This document shows positions 47,994-57,683 of a stretch of 64,000 nt of DNA, one piece after another. Both the position numbers and the translations under genes were made by a program. Under the pieces are notes generated by a model that saw only the letters and a list, made by a program, of their open reading frames with translations, ran no database searches and was not told the DNA's origin. Each line of letters begins with the position of its first letter. The stretch's first letter is position 1. Source of the stretch: UBA5069 sp963773745. GTDB taxonomy: Bacteria; Chloroflexota; Anaerolineae; Caldilineales; Caldilineaceae. Location: the NCBI GenBank assembly GCA_963773745.1, contig CAVZCL010000005.1:1364001-1428000 (forward strand), in the 5' to 3' direction.

Positions 47994-49481
47994 TCAGTCG
48001 GCGGGTGCAACAGTCACTCTGTCGCCGGCAGCAACAGGCCGCCCGGCGATGGCGCGCAGCCCTGCCCAGTCCGATGCGCCGACAGCGCCGGTGAGCAGCA
48101 GCCCCACTGCATAGGTGAGCGCGGAAAGGGCAATGGTCGCGTACAAGGGAAGAACGGGCAGCAGCAGCAGGCAGACGACGCCCATGATGGCAGCCGCGGC
48201 CAGCGGGCGCAGCACAGCGCCCAGGGCGTGCATGGCGTGCAGTTCGGGGCGCAGCATCCACACATATTGTGAGACAAGCACAACTTCGGTGGCCACCGTC
48301 ATAATGGCTGCGGCCGGCACGCCAAAGCGCGGAATCAGCAGCAGGTTGCCCAGCACGTTGGCGCTGCTGCTGATGATGATCGCACGCGCCACCCGCTTCT
48401 CGTGGCCCGCAATCACCACCACATAGCCCAGAAACTCGGACGCGAACATGAAGGGGATGACCCAGATGATGACGCGCAGCACCTGCGCCGAAGCGTTGTA
48501 CTGCGTCCCAAAGAGGGTGCCCACCAGTTGCGGCGTAACGGCCCAGCCCCCCACGGCGATGGGCAACGCAATGACCATCAGCAGTTTGAGCGAACGGCCA
48601 TAGACGCCTGGCAGCGCGCCCGGGTTCAGCATGGATTGCCGCGAGAGCGACGGGTAGAGCGCCGTGTTGATGACGTTGGAGATGGCTGCCACCGAAAAGA
48701 TGAGCGTGTAGGCCGCGCTGTAAATGCCCGTGGCCTCGTCGCCGTGAAAGAGGTTGAGCAGCACCGTGTCGAACTTGTAGGAGAGCCCCAGTGTCAGCGC
48801 TATCAGCCCAAAGGGGAGGGCGGCACGCAGCAGGGGCAGCCAATCCGCTGCGCTGGGCGAGCCCACGCGCAGCCCCAACCGCCGCGCCCCGCGCACGGTG
48901 ACGGCCGTGAGCACCAGGATACCCGAGATGTTGGCCAGAATCAGGCTGTGGTAGCCCAGCCCCAGCAGCAGCACCACGCTGCCCAGCAGCACAAAAGTAA
49001 GCTGCTGCAGCACCTTTGCCCCCGCCAGCCAGTCCAGCCGTTCGCTGCCGGCCAGCACCGCCTCGAACGCACCCTGTGCGCCATAAATGAGCAACCCTAT
49101 TGCACCCAGCGCCAGCCCCAGCATCATCGCAGGTGGCCGGTCCGTGAGCCAGCCCGTAAGCATGATCAGCGACGCCGCACCTGCAGCCAGGATTAGCCGC
49201 AGCACAAGCACGTCGGCCAGAAGCGTGCGCACGCGGCCTGGGCCATCCTCGCGGTCACGCAGGCGCGCCACCGCGCGCACGGTGTAGGTGCTCAGCCCCA
49301 GGTCGGCAAAGCTGACGAAGAGCGCGCCAAAGGCCATGACCGCAGCGTACTGGCCATAGGTCGCGACACCCAGCCGGCGGATAACCAGCACGGTGAATGC
49401 AAATGAAAGCAATTTGATGGCCACCTGTGCGGCCATACCGGCGGCGGCGTTGCGTGCCACCACCCGTCCTGTCTCAATCAT
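47994..49481 (-). CDS. Oligosaccharide flippase (Wzx/polysaccharide transporter family)
   Basis: An integral membrane protein of 495 residues with about twelve to fourteen helices. The opening NAAAGMAAQVAIKLLSFAFT and RRLGVATYGQYAAVMAFGAL are standard for the Polysacc_synt family. Later helices include FHGDEATGIYSAAYTLIFSV and MLNPGALPGVYGRSLKLLMV. It would flip lipid-linked repeat units across the membrane for the ligase/polymerase downstream. It is the first gene of the 41-49.5 kb gene string, after a 208-base gap. Confidence 0.88.
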   Translation of the reverse strand: MIETGRVVARNAAAGMAAQVAIKLLSFAFTVLVIRRLGVATYGQYAAVMAFGALFVSFADLGLSTYTVRAVARLRDREDGPGRVRTLLADVLVLRLILAAGAASLIMLTGWLTDRPPAMMLGLALGAIGLLIYGAQGAFEAVLAGSERLDWLAGAKVLQQLTFVLLGSVVLLLGLGYHSLILANISGILVLTAVTVRGARRLGLRVGSPSAADWLPLLRAALPFGLIALTLGLSYKFDTVLLNLFHGDEATGIYSAAYTLIFSVAAISNVINTALYPSLSRQSMLNPGALPGVYGRSLKLLMVIALPIAVGGWAVTPQLVGTLFGTQYNASAQVLRVIIWVIPFMFASEFLGYVVVIAGHEKRVARAIIISSSANVLGNLLLIPRFGVPAAAIMTVATEVVLVSQYVWMLRPELHAMHALGAVLRPLAAAAIMGVVCLLLLPVLPLYATIALSALTYAVGLLLTGAVGASDWAGLRAIAGRPVAAGDRVTVAPAD

Positions 49482-49689
49482 GTTGCTCTGTTAATCCCAT
49501 CGTGATACGCGCTTCTTCAACGCAAAGGCGCGAGGTTGGCAAGGCCGCAAGCAAAAGCCAGGACTGGAACAACATCATGCTCCTCGACTCTTTGCCTGAT
49601 ACACCAAACTGACATTGAGGGCCCTATTCCCGTTCTGGTTTTCCCTCGTGCCCTTGCGTTGAAGATGGGCGATCCATGACAATTTCACC
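49482..49689. repeat. Intergenic gap with a family E tract
   Basis: AACGCAAAGGCGCGAGGTTG and GGCAAGGCCGCAAGC at 49517-49552 belong to the GCAAAGGCGCAAAG family; a partial complement (CCTTGCGTTGAAG) is at 49652-49664. No gene seen. Confidence 0.5.
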
Positions 49690-51484
49690 TTAGTTCCCAG
49701 GCGCTGTGGCGGTTGTGCCCGCCTTGAAGCGCCGGATTGAGTAGCTAGGTGAATCAATCGTAATTGACGACGCCTTGTGATTGCCGTCGTTGAAGTTGAC
49801 GGTAACGCCGTTGTTGCTCACCGCGTTGGCGTTAAAGGTGTGGTCGATGATGTTGTTGTGCCACGTGGCTGCGCTCGCGTCGTAGTAGCTTGCGCGCACG
49901 CGCAGTGATCCTACGGGCTGCGCTGCATCCCAGCGGGCACGGATGATGTCACCCGGCTCGGGAATGTGCGTGCCGCCGATTGACGCTGTCGGCAAGGGCC
50001 ACTCCGCCATGATCACAGGCCCGCCGTTGACCCACGCCTCGAGCGCCAGCCGCACCTCACCGCCGCCGTAGCCGATTGGGATGACCTCAAGATTCTCCTC
50101 AACCGCTATCTCCTTGCGGAAGCCGACCATGGGGCCGAAGTAGCTCGTAGGCGTTGTGTTGGGTGTGCCCTGCGGCCAGCCAATTTCTATCTCCGCCCAG
50201 CCATAGGTAAGGTCAGCCACGCGGTCGAGATTCATCCCCGACTGCAGCCGCTCGTTGGCCGAATAGAGCCCCTGCTGCGCATCCATGCGCAAATTCTTGC
50301 CCCATGTGGACCAGTCGATCTGCCACAAGTTGCCACTCTGGAGGCGGTAGTCAATCTCTTGCAGATTCGTGCTGGGGCGATTGTCGGGGCCGCCCGGCAG
50401 CAATGCGGCAGTGGCCGCGCGCCAGTCATCCACATAGATCTCAAGCGGCTGCGCCGTCGTCGTCGCCAGGATGCCGAAGGCCGCACGATCGTATGTTTCG
50501 TTGGTCAAGTGGCCCTGGTGATACCAGCCGTAAAAGTCACCGTTGACCAGGAAGGCAAAGGCACGCTTTACGCCGGGCCCATTTTGCGTGTGCAGGCCGA
50601 TCTCTATATCGAACCATTGATCCAGCGGCAAGGTTCCATAGACATCGAAGATGTGGAGTGCGCCATTGGCGTCATGGCCTGCCACGTAGAGGCGGCCATC
50701 CTTGTGCACCTGCAGCCACCAGCCGTGGCTGTTGCTCTGCGCGCTGGGCCAGAGGCCGGCAATGGTGAGAGCATCGTTGCTCCCCAGCCGCGCCACCGTG
50801 GCAGAGGGCAGATAGATGCCGCGCCCGCTGCCAGCGCCACGTGCCCGGCCGTTCGCCCCACGCGTGCGCCGAGGCCGGGTCGCTGTACGTGGTGTAGAGG
50901 TAGGCTGTTGCGCCTGCTGCCGCCGTCGAGGCTTGCGCAGCGTACGCGCCCGAAGCGGCATGCGTTGCACTCTGCACGACGCTGCCGCCGGCTGCCTGCT
51001 GTTGGACGACCCACTGGGCTGGCGCGCCGTCGAAGTTCTCCAGGGGCGGCCCTTCAACGTGTGTGGCTGTGGCCGAAGGCAGCGGCGTTGGCGTGAGGGT
51101 GGGCGTCAGCGTCTCCACAGGCGTCAACGTACCGGTCGGCGTGTTGGTGGGCGTATTGGTGCCGGTGGGCGTGTTTGTGGCCGTCTCCGCAGGCGTCAAT
51201 GTGCCGGCGGGCGTCAGCATGTCGGTAGGCGTGTTGGTGACTGTCTCCGTAGGCGTCTCCGTAGGCGTCTCAGTCGGTGTGGCAGTCGCCGTAGGTGGTG
51301 CCTGCTGTTCGACTATGGGCATGTAGACGCTGGAAGTCACGTTGACAGGCACCGTTCCGCCGGGCGTCGTGATGACAGGCACCGTTGCGCTGGGCGCGCT
51401 GGGCGTATCAAACTGCTGTCGGGTTATCCCCAGCAGCAGAATGCATGCGCCCACACTCAACCCAGCCACCATTTTGCTCATCAT
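49690..51484 (-). CDS. Secreted Thr/Pro-linkered protein with lectin-like domain, one frameshift
   Basis: About 597 residues when joined. A signal peptide (MVAGLSVGACILLLGIT) is followed by a Thr/Pro-rich tether of about 80 residues (TPTETPTETPTETVTN and similar). A concanavalin/LamG-type domain (about residues 145-390) begins LENFDGAPAQWVVQQ and continues after a frame change near 50835 with IYLPSATVARLGSNDALTIA and LEIYVDDWRAAT. The last 200 residues form another beta-rich region (IGYGGGEVRLALEAWVNGGP). No family is certain. Its ATG overlaps the stop of the giant secreted protein by four bases, so both are made together and are probably partners at the cell surface. Confidence 0.65.
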
Positions 51485-54400
51485 TGGTTATCTCGATTCA
51501 CGAGTGGCAGAAAGATCGTATCGCTTGGCCGCAACTCGGGCAGCGTCCGGTTGATTTCCTCACCATTCAGAGCACTTACGGTCGCGTCTGCGGGCGCGAG
51601 CGTAATTGAATCAACCTGTGGCGATTGCGCCGGATCAGCACTGTTCAACTGAAGCCGGTACTGCAGGTAGCGCCCCTGCGTGGGCGGCGCACCACCTGAG
51701 GCTGAGATGACTTCCCAGCCGGACCACGTGTTTAGGTCGCTGGAGACACGCGTTTGCACCGTCAGCCCGGTCGACGCAGGCGTAGTCGCAGTCCATGCCA
51801 CGGAGTTCCAGCCGCCCGTGGTCGATTCGAGGATGCAGCTTGTGTACGCGCCTGACGCTGCATAGGGTGGCGCAACATGCAGAGCATCGACGTTGAGCGG
51901 CACAGCGCCGTTGTTTGAGAGATATGTTGCATAATCGGTTGCGCGGGCGGCAGGTGCCTGCAGCGTGGCGACGACGATGCCGTCAATGGAGAAAACGGCC
52001 TGGTCGGTGTTTGCGTTGAGCGCGCTCCAGACGATGCGGTAGCGGTGCATGCCCGCCGGGATGGGCCCAAGATTGGCACGCTGCTCGCTGGCATTGTTGT
52101 TGGCGCGTGCAAAGAGGTTGGTGCTGCCATTGAAGGTGCTGAAGATCAGGTATTGGTTGGCGCCGAAACCGTTCGGCGCAAAGCCAATGTGCTGCCAAGC
52201 GCCGTTGCCGAAGGCAGCTGTGACTTCCATCTCGCCCAGGCGCTGCGTAGCAATTGAGCGCACGTACCCGCCCCCAGGGACGGTGAGTTGCCCATTCGCC
52301 TGCGTAGGTGCGTAGGCGCCGCCACTCCAACTGCCCGAACGCCAGCGGCCGCTGTCGAGCGCTGCGCTGTCAAAGGTGTCCAGCGCACCAAGCAACGTAA
52401 TTGCGCCGCCTGCAGAGCTGTTGGCGATGGTTGCCTCATGCACCACGCAGGGTGCGTTGAGGTCGCCGTATGAGGTAAAGGTGCGCGTCTCGCTGACGGG
52501 CGTCACCGGTACGGAAGGCGTAGCGGTCAATGCAGGCGTCGGCGGTACTGGCGTTGCGGTGAACGTGGCCGTGGGTGGCACCGGTGTCGCGGTGAACGTT
52601 GCTGTAGGCGGCACCGGTGTTGCCGTGAATGTGGCGGTTGGTGGCACCGGTGTCGCGGTAAATATCTCCGTCGGCGGCAAAGGCGTTGCCGTGTACGTCT
52701 CCGTTGGCGGCACGGGTGTCGCAGTGAGTGTCGCGGTCGGCGGGACCGAGGTGACAGTAGCGGTTGCGGTTGGTGGGAGAGGCGTTGCCGTAAACGTCTC
52801 AGTCGGCGGCAAAGGCGTTGCCGTAAACGTCTCTGTCGGCGGCACCGGTGTAGCTGTCAATGTCGCGGTTGGTGGCACGGGCGTTGCGGCGAACGTCGGC
52901 GTGAATGTAGCCGTTGGCGTGGCCGTGAACGTAGCTGTCGGTGGCAAAGGCGTTGCCGTGGGTGGCAGCGGTGTCGCGGTCGGCGGGACAGCCGTTGCCG
53001 TGAACGTCGCGGTTGGTGGCACCGGCGTCGCCGTGAACGTTTCCGTCGGCGGCACCGGTGTTGCGGTGAACGTAGGCGTGAATGTAGCCGTTGGCGGCAC
53101 CGGTGTCGCGGTGAGTGTCGCGGTTGGCGGGAGAGGCGTTGCTGTCAATGTCGCGGTTGGCGGCAAAGGCGTTGCCGTAGACGTCGCCGTTGGCGGCACC
53201 GGTGTGACAGTAGCGGTCGGCGGCAAAGGCGTTGCCGTGAACGTAGCTGTAGGCGAGACCGGTGTCGCTGTCGCCGTTGCCCCTTGCGAGGCTGACACGG
53301 TCACCTCCACGCGCTGGACTTCGGGCGAGACAAGGGAGTCGTTCGTCGTCAGCAGCAGTTGATACTGGAAGTATCGGTTAGCCGGGCTGGCAACCGACTC
53401 GCCATTCGTGGCCTCCCAGCCACTCCAGTTCACTCCGTCTGCCGATGTGCGCGTCTGCACCGCCACGCCTGTACCTGCAGGCGTGCTCTCCTGCAATGTA
53501 ACCGTCTTCCAGTTCACAACTGTGCCTGCATCATTCGCACACGATGTGTAGACAGCCGACGCTGGATACTGTCCCGCACGCGTCCAGTCCACCCGAATGG
53601 GGCTGGGATTGGAAGGATCCGTGCCGGGCGTCTGCGAGTAAAGGAAGACGTAGGTGTCAAGCAAAGCCGACCCTTCCGTTGTCGCACGCAGTTGACCATC
53701 AATGTAGTAGCGCGTCTGCGTTGCGTCCCACTCAATGCGGAAGAGATGGTATTGCGTAAAGTCCGGAGCCGGCACCACATCAACATCCTCGTATGGATTG
53801 CTGCCATCGTGCGAGCGTACAAACATGGTGGGGCTGTTCCGCCCAACGAACGCCCGAATTGCCTCCGTGTCCGGCACGATTGACTGGGAGTTGAAGTAGT
53901 ACGGCGCATCGCTCCAGTAGAAGCCAAGGTCGGGCCACGAAGGCGTCGTACCTGTGACGAGAAGCTGTGCAGATGCCTCGAAGAAGCGCGGCGTCAACGG
54001 CGCAAAACTGTCGTACGAACTGAGGTGCCCCCCGAGCAGATTCAGTGCTCCATTGGAGACGGTCGCGTTGACCGGATACCAGGGATAGGCATTCCCCACA
54101 CGCCAGCGCGCACTGTCGACCGCGCTGCCGGTGAAGTAATCCTCAAGTGTGGCGGCAAGTCGCACCTCTCCGCCGGCGGCGTCGCTGATCATAACGCCGT
54201 CAAGAACAGCGCAACCGGGACTAAAGTCCAACGCAGTATCATGCACAAAGCCGTTGGTCGGATCTATCGGCGTCGGCGATGCTGCCGGTGTGGTTGTCGG
54301 CAGCACAGGCGTTGCCGTGAATGTCGCGGTCGGCGGGATCGCTGTCGCGGTCGGCGGAATAGCCGTCGCGGTGCTCGTAGGTGTGGCGGTCGGCGGGATC

Positions 54401-57400
54401 GCGGTCGCGGTCGGCGGGATCGCAGTCGCGGTCGGCGGGATCGCAGTCGCGGTCGGTGGGATCGCAGTCGCGGTCGGTGGGATCGCAGTCGCGGTCGGTG
54501 GGATCGCAGTCGCTGTGCTTGTGGCAGTCGCAGTCGGCGGAATAGCCGTCGCGGTGCTTGTGGCTGTCGCTGTTGGCGGCACGGGCGTAGCCGTGGTGAT
54601 TGGTGTCGCCGTCGAGGTCGCAGTCGGCGGCACCAAAGTAGCCGGTGGCAGCGCGACTGCCGCAATCGTCACCGCATTCATACTCGAACTGCTGCTGCCG
54701 TTGCCCGCAAGCGACGCCGTGTACTCTACATAGCGCGCAGCCGGATTGATGGCCAGCCCCGCAGATGGCACGGCGCTCCAGGCGCTCCAGTTTGTTCCGT
54801 CAGCACCCCAGCGCGCCTGTACATTGACCGCGCCGCCGGCCACCACATCGCCCTGCCAGCCAATGTTCGACCAGAGCTGACTCGCACCGGCGTCGATTGT
54901 GCAGGAGTTCCACGTGCCATTGGCAGCATAGGCCGGACCGGCTGTGGCGCGCGTAATCCGCAGCGGCGCCGCGCCGTTGTTGCTCAGGTAGACCACGAAG
55001 TTGCTCGCACCTGCCGATGCCAGCGTAAACTCGGCGCGCAACTGGCCGTCTATGCTAAAGCGCACGCGATCGGTGGTACTGTTGACTGCACTCCAGCCAA
55101 TATGATAGCGGCGCATTCCCGTGGGAATCGCCCCCAGGCTGACGAACTGTTCGCTGCCGTTGTTATTGGCACGCGCGTAGAGGTTGCCATTGCCATTGAC
55201 CGTGCTGAAGATCAGGTAACGGTTTGCGTCAAAGCCAACCGAGCCAAAGCCCAGGTGCTGCCACGCGCCGTTGCCGAACTCGGCGACGAACTCCGCTTCG
55301 CCGCGGGTATAGGTGGATTGCGAGCGCACCCAGCCGCCCGAATTGCCCGCCAGCGTCAATACGCCTGCGGCCGGCACAGGTGCATACGCCCCGCCCGACC
55401 AGGTGCCCGCGAGCCAGCGTCCTCCATCAATCTGGGATCCGTCAAAGTCATCCACCAGCGCGGGCGCAAGGCGCAGGCTGCCGCCATCCAGGCTGCTTGC
55501 AACCACGCTCGCACCAACGCCACAGGCCTCGAAGTCGATGTACGTCGTCTGCGTCAGACCACCCACGGGCGGGGTGGTCGGTGTGGCCGTCGGCCCTGTT
55601 GTGCTGGTGGGCGCAGGCGTGCTGATCAGCGTTGGCGTGGCCGTGCCAACAGGTGTGTTCACTGGTGTGTTCGTCGGTGTGTTCGTCGGTGCGTTCGTCG
55701 GGATACTGGTGGGCGTGCTTGTCGGCGCAACCTGCGGCGTGGAGGTGGCCGTGGGCGCAGCGCCGCCGTAAACCGCAGCGATCGTGTGGTTGCCCGCAGC
55801 CACGGAGACCAGCGCCTGGTTGCGCCCGGAAACGGTAAAGGTGGTGAAGGCGACAGGTAAGCCATCCACCAGCACGCTGGAAAGCGCGCCACTGCTGGAT
55901 TGCAGCGGCAGCATAAAGCTGAGTGACGGCGTGCTCGTGCCCGCGCTGAGGTTGAAGTCCAGGCGGCCCGCGCCCGCGTTCCACACGACATTGTTGAAGG
56001 CCGCGTTGTCGCGTGTCTCGATGAAGTTCAGCCACTGTGCCGAAGTCCAGATAGGCACGCCAAGGTTCTGCGCATAGGCAAGCGTCGCCTGCGCCCACGT
56101 TTCAACTGGCCCGCTAAAGTAGTCCACGTGGAACTGGGTCATCAATGCGGCGTAATCACCCGCCTGGCTGGCATCAATCATCTGCTTCGAGATGGCAAAT
56201 GCCTGTGAGGAGGTCAAATTTTGCATCCCATCCACGGGGAAGAGGTACTCGTCTACCAATTGCGTCAGTTGCTGGTAGACGGGAATCAGCGTGCCCTGGC
56301 TGGAGATGAACTTCATGGGGCGGCCGCTGCCAGTGACATAGCCCGAGGCCCATGTGTTGTCGGGCTTCTTTAGCCACGTGCCCCACGTGTAGAAGTTGGC
56401 ATCCAAAGCAAAGCCGGATTGCGCTGCGACCGTCGCCGCGTCGGTCCAGCCGCTCCACGCCGTCTGATGATTGCGCACGGAACGGCTTGGGTTGCGCTGG
56501 TAGTAGGACTGGAACCAGCTAATGGTTTGCCCGTAGCCGTTGGGAAAGGAAGTGTTTACGTAGGGATGAATGCTGAAATCATGGCCCTGCGTGGCCCATG
56601 TCGCCAGGCTGGCCGGTGCCGGATCGGCCGCCGGCGAGAGATAGAAGGTCATCTTGCCGCCGTAGGGGGCCAAGCTGTTAATCTGGTTTTGGTAATAGCT
56701 GGTTGGGTTGGCGTGTGCGTCACCCGTGGGAATGATGAGCGTCTTCGCCGCACCGGGGAAGTACCAGAGTTGCGGCAGCGGTTTGCTCTGCGCCGCAAGC
56801 TGCTGCACCAGGCGCGCAAAGAGGCGCTGCTGCACGTCCGCCTGTGGAATGGGCATGCGGTCGCGGTCCACCCACGTCGGGCCGCTGCCAATGCGCTGGA
56901 AGAGGTCAATCGCGCGGATCACGCCGTCGCCGTCGCGGTCAATATTCGCGCTGGCGGGGTTTCCCTGGCGTGTGTAGACAACACTCATCGCCAGGTCATA
57001 GGCAAAGGCAGCTGTGCGGCCTGTTGCGGAGCCTGCCACTGCCGGAAAGACGGTGGCTGTGCTGGCATTGCTGTAGAGGCGCGCGATTTGCACGCCGCCG
57101 TTGAGCGTATAGCGCCCCGCCGTGCCGTGGGTTTGCAGCGTTGCGGTGGGCAACCCTTCGCCAGGGCGCTCGGCCCCAAGCAGCGCGGTGGCGTCAATTT
57201 GCACGTACGGGTCGCTGTACGTACCTGACGGCGCGCTCAGGCCAAAGAGGCCGGCAATTTGCGCATCAGGGCGCATGGCAATCAGCTTGCCGCCGCCTGC
57301 CACGTGAGTGCTGAAGAGCGCAGCCTGGGAGGCGGTGAGGGGCGTCTCAGCCAGAATCGTCACATCGTGGGCTGCCAGGTCACCCGCCGTGAGCACACTC

Positions 57401-57606
57401 AGCTGCTTCACCTCATAGGCGTTCAGCCCCTCGGCGCGCAAGATTTCGCCCAGATAAATGCCGAACTTGTTTGCGGCGGCACTGTTGACAACAAGCAGAA
57501 TCGGCGGCGCGGCGCTCTGCGCCTGAAGCGGCGCGGCTAGTGCAATCCCTGACGCGACCAGCGCGAGCACCAGCAACGCGATCAATAAGCGGCTGTGCAT
57601 CTTCAT
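51481..57606 (-). CDS. Giant secreted multidomain protein (deacetylase-like and three lectin-like modules on Thr/Pro linkers)
   Basis: 2041 residues, intact. A signal peptide (LLIALLVLALVASGIALAAP) is followed by a GATase1-like domain (about 30-115), then a region (about 280-560) resembling polysaccharide deacetylases/CE4-like barrels, with TLIIPTGDAHANP, GHDFSIHPYVNTSFP and TQFHVDYFSG. Next come three copies of a module made of a concanavalin/LamG-like domain plus a short 'W.GW' beta domain: about 690-985, 1125-1430 and 1705-2020. Copies 1 and 3 share GRW..GSWSGGAYAP, FGNGAWQH and RANNN.SEQ. They are separated by Thr/Pro linkers at about 615-682, 988-1105 and 1438-1702. I infer a surface glycan-binding or glycan-modifying protein; catalytic metal residues are not certain. 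Confidence 0.75.
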   Translation of the reverse strand: MKMHSRLLIALLVLALVASGIALAAPLQAQSAAPPILLVVNSAAANKFGIYLGEILRAEGLNAYEVKQLSVLTAGDLAAHDVTILAETPLTASQAALFSTHVAGGGKLIAMRPDAQIAGLFGLSAPSGTYSDPYVQIDATALLGAERPGEGLPTATLQTHGTAGRYTLNGGVQIARLYSNASTATVFPAVAGSATGRTAAFAYDLAMSVVYTRQGNPASANIDRDGDGVIRAIDLFQRIGSGPTWVDRDRMPIPQADVQQRLFARLVQQLAAQSKPLPQLWYFPGAAKTLIIPTGDAHANPTSYYQNQINSLAPYGGKMTFYLSPAADPAPASLATWATQGHDFSIHPYVNTSFPNGYGQTISWFQSYYQRNPSRSVRNHQTAWSGWTDAATVAAQSGFALDANFYTWGTWLKKPDNTWASGYVTGSGRPMKFISSQGTLIPVYQQLTQLVDEYLFPVDGMQNLTSSQAFAISKQMIDASQAGDYAALMTQFHVDYFSGPVETWAQATLAYAQNLGVPIWTSAQWLNFIETRDNAAFNNVVWNAGAGRLDFNLSAGTSTPSLSFMLPLQSSSGALSSVLVDGLPVAFTTFTVSGRNQALVSVAAGNHTIAAVYGGAAPTATSTPQVAPTSTPTSIPTNAPTNTPTNTPVNTPVGTATPTLISTPAPTSTTGPTATPTTPPVGGLTQTTYIDFEACGVGASVVASSLDGGSLRLAPALVDDFDGSQIDGGRWLAGTWSGGAYAPVPAAGVLTLAGNSGGWVRSQSTYTRGEAEFVAEFGNGAWQHLGFGSVGFDANRYLIFSTVNGNGNLYARANNNGSEQFVSLGAIPTGMRRYHIGWSAVNSTTDRVRFSIDGQLRAEFTLASAGASNFVVYLSNNGAAPLRITRATAGPAYAANGTWNSCTIDAGASQLWSNIGWQGDVVAGGAVNVQARWGADGTNWSAWSAVPSAGLAINPAARYVEYTASLAGNGSSSSSMNAVTIAAVALPPATLVPPTATSTATPITTATPVPPTATATSTATAIPPTATATSTATAIPPTATAIPPTATAIPPTATAIPPTATAIPPTATAIPPTATPTSTATAIPPTATAIPPTATFTATPVLPTTTPAASPTPIDPTNGFVHDTALDFSPGCAVLDGVMISDAAGGEVRLAATLEDYFTGSAVDSARWRVGNAYPWYPVNATVSNGALNLLGGHLSSYDSFAPLTPRFFEASAQLLVTGTTPSWPDLGFYWSDAPYYFNSQSIVPDTEAIRAFVGRNSPTMFVRSHDGSNPYEDVDVVPAPDFTQYHLFRIEWDATQTRYYIDGQLRATTEGSALLDTYVFLYSQTPGTDPSNPSPIRVDWTRAGQYPASAVYTSCANDAGTVVNWKTVTLQESTPAGTGVAVQTRTSADGVNWSGWEATNGESVASPANRYFQYQLLLTTNDSLVSPEVQRVEVTVSASQGATATATPVSPTATFTATPLPPTATVTPVPPTATSTATPLPPTATLTATPLPPTATLTATPVPPTATFTPTFTATPVPPTETFTATPVPPTATFTATAVPPTATPLPPTATPLPPTATFTATPTATFTPTFAATPVPPTATLTATPVPPTETFTATPLPPTETFTATPLPPTATATVTSVPPTATLTATPVPPTETYTATPLPPTEIFTATPVPPTATFTATPVPPTATFTATPVPPTATFTATPVPPTPALTATPSVPVTPVSETRTFTSYGDLNAPCVVHEATIANSSAGGAITLLGALDTFDSAALDSGRWRSGSWSGGAYAPTQANGQLTVPGGGYVRSIATQRLGEMEVTAAFGNGAWQHIGFAPNGFGANQYLIFSTFNGSTNLFARANNNASEQRANLGPIPAGMHRYRIVWSALNANTDQAVFSIDGIVVATLQAPAARATDYATYLSNNGAVPLNVDALHVAPPYAASGAYTSCILESTTGGWNSVAWTATTPASTGLTVQTRVSSDLNTWSGWEVISASGGAPPTQGRYLQYRLQLNSADPAQSPQVDSITLAPADATVSALNGEEINRTLPELRPSDTIFLPLVNRDNQ
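52500..53290. repeat. Tandem repeats encoding a long Thr/Pro linker
   Basis: About 790 bp of degenerate units near 36 bp that encode PPTATFTATPVP-like 12-residue units in the giant protein. Unit variants differ mostly at third codon positions. The opposite strand is open over the same stretch only because of the repeat. Confidence 0.8.
54290..54640. repeat. Tandem repeats encoding the second Thr/Pro linker
   Basis: Units of 18 and 36 bp encode (PPTATAI)-type repeats, with six near-identical 18-bp copies (GGGATCGCAGTCGCGGTCGG-like) around 54390-54510. Confidence 0.8.
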
Positions 57607-57683
57607 GAGTAACTGCCTTACTGACCGTGACGGTCGCTTGGCAAACCTTCGTTTCGGGGGAAGGCTCGCGGTGGATAAGTGCG

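Noticed and set aside
52376..53362. Long plus-strand reading frame rich in Gly and Val (GVAVNVAVGG-type repeats)
   Set aside because: It is the antisense of the Thr/Pro linker repeats of the giant secreted protein. The repeat period keeps both strands open; it has no start signals and no recognisable domain.
52500..54640. Possible CRISPR-like arrays in the tandem repeats
   Set aside because: The units are contiguous, lie in frame within one large gene and encode Thr/Pro linkers.
54025..55860. Plus-strand reading frame of 611 codons
   Set aside because: It lies wholly antisense to the giant protein gene, is Arg/Gly/Cys-rich and has no ribosome-binding site. It is a shadow created by high GC content.
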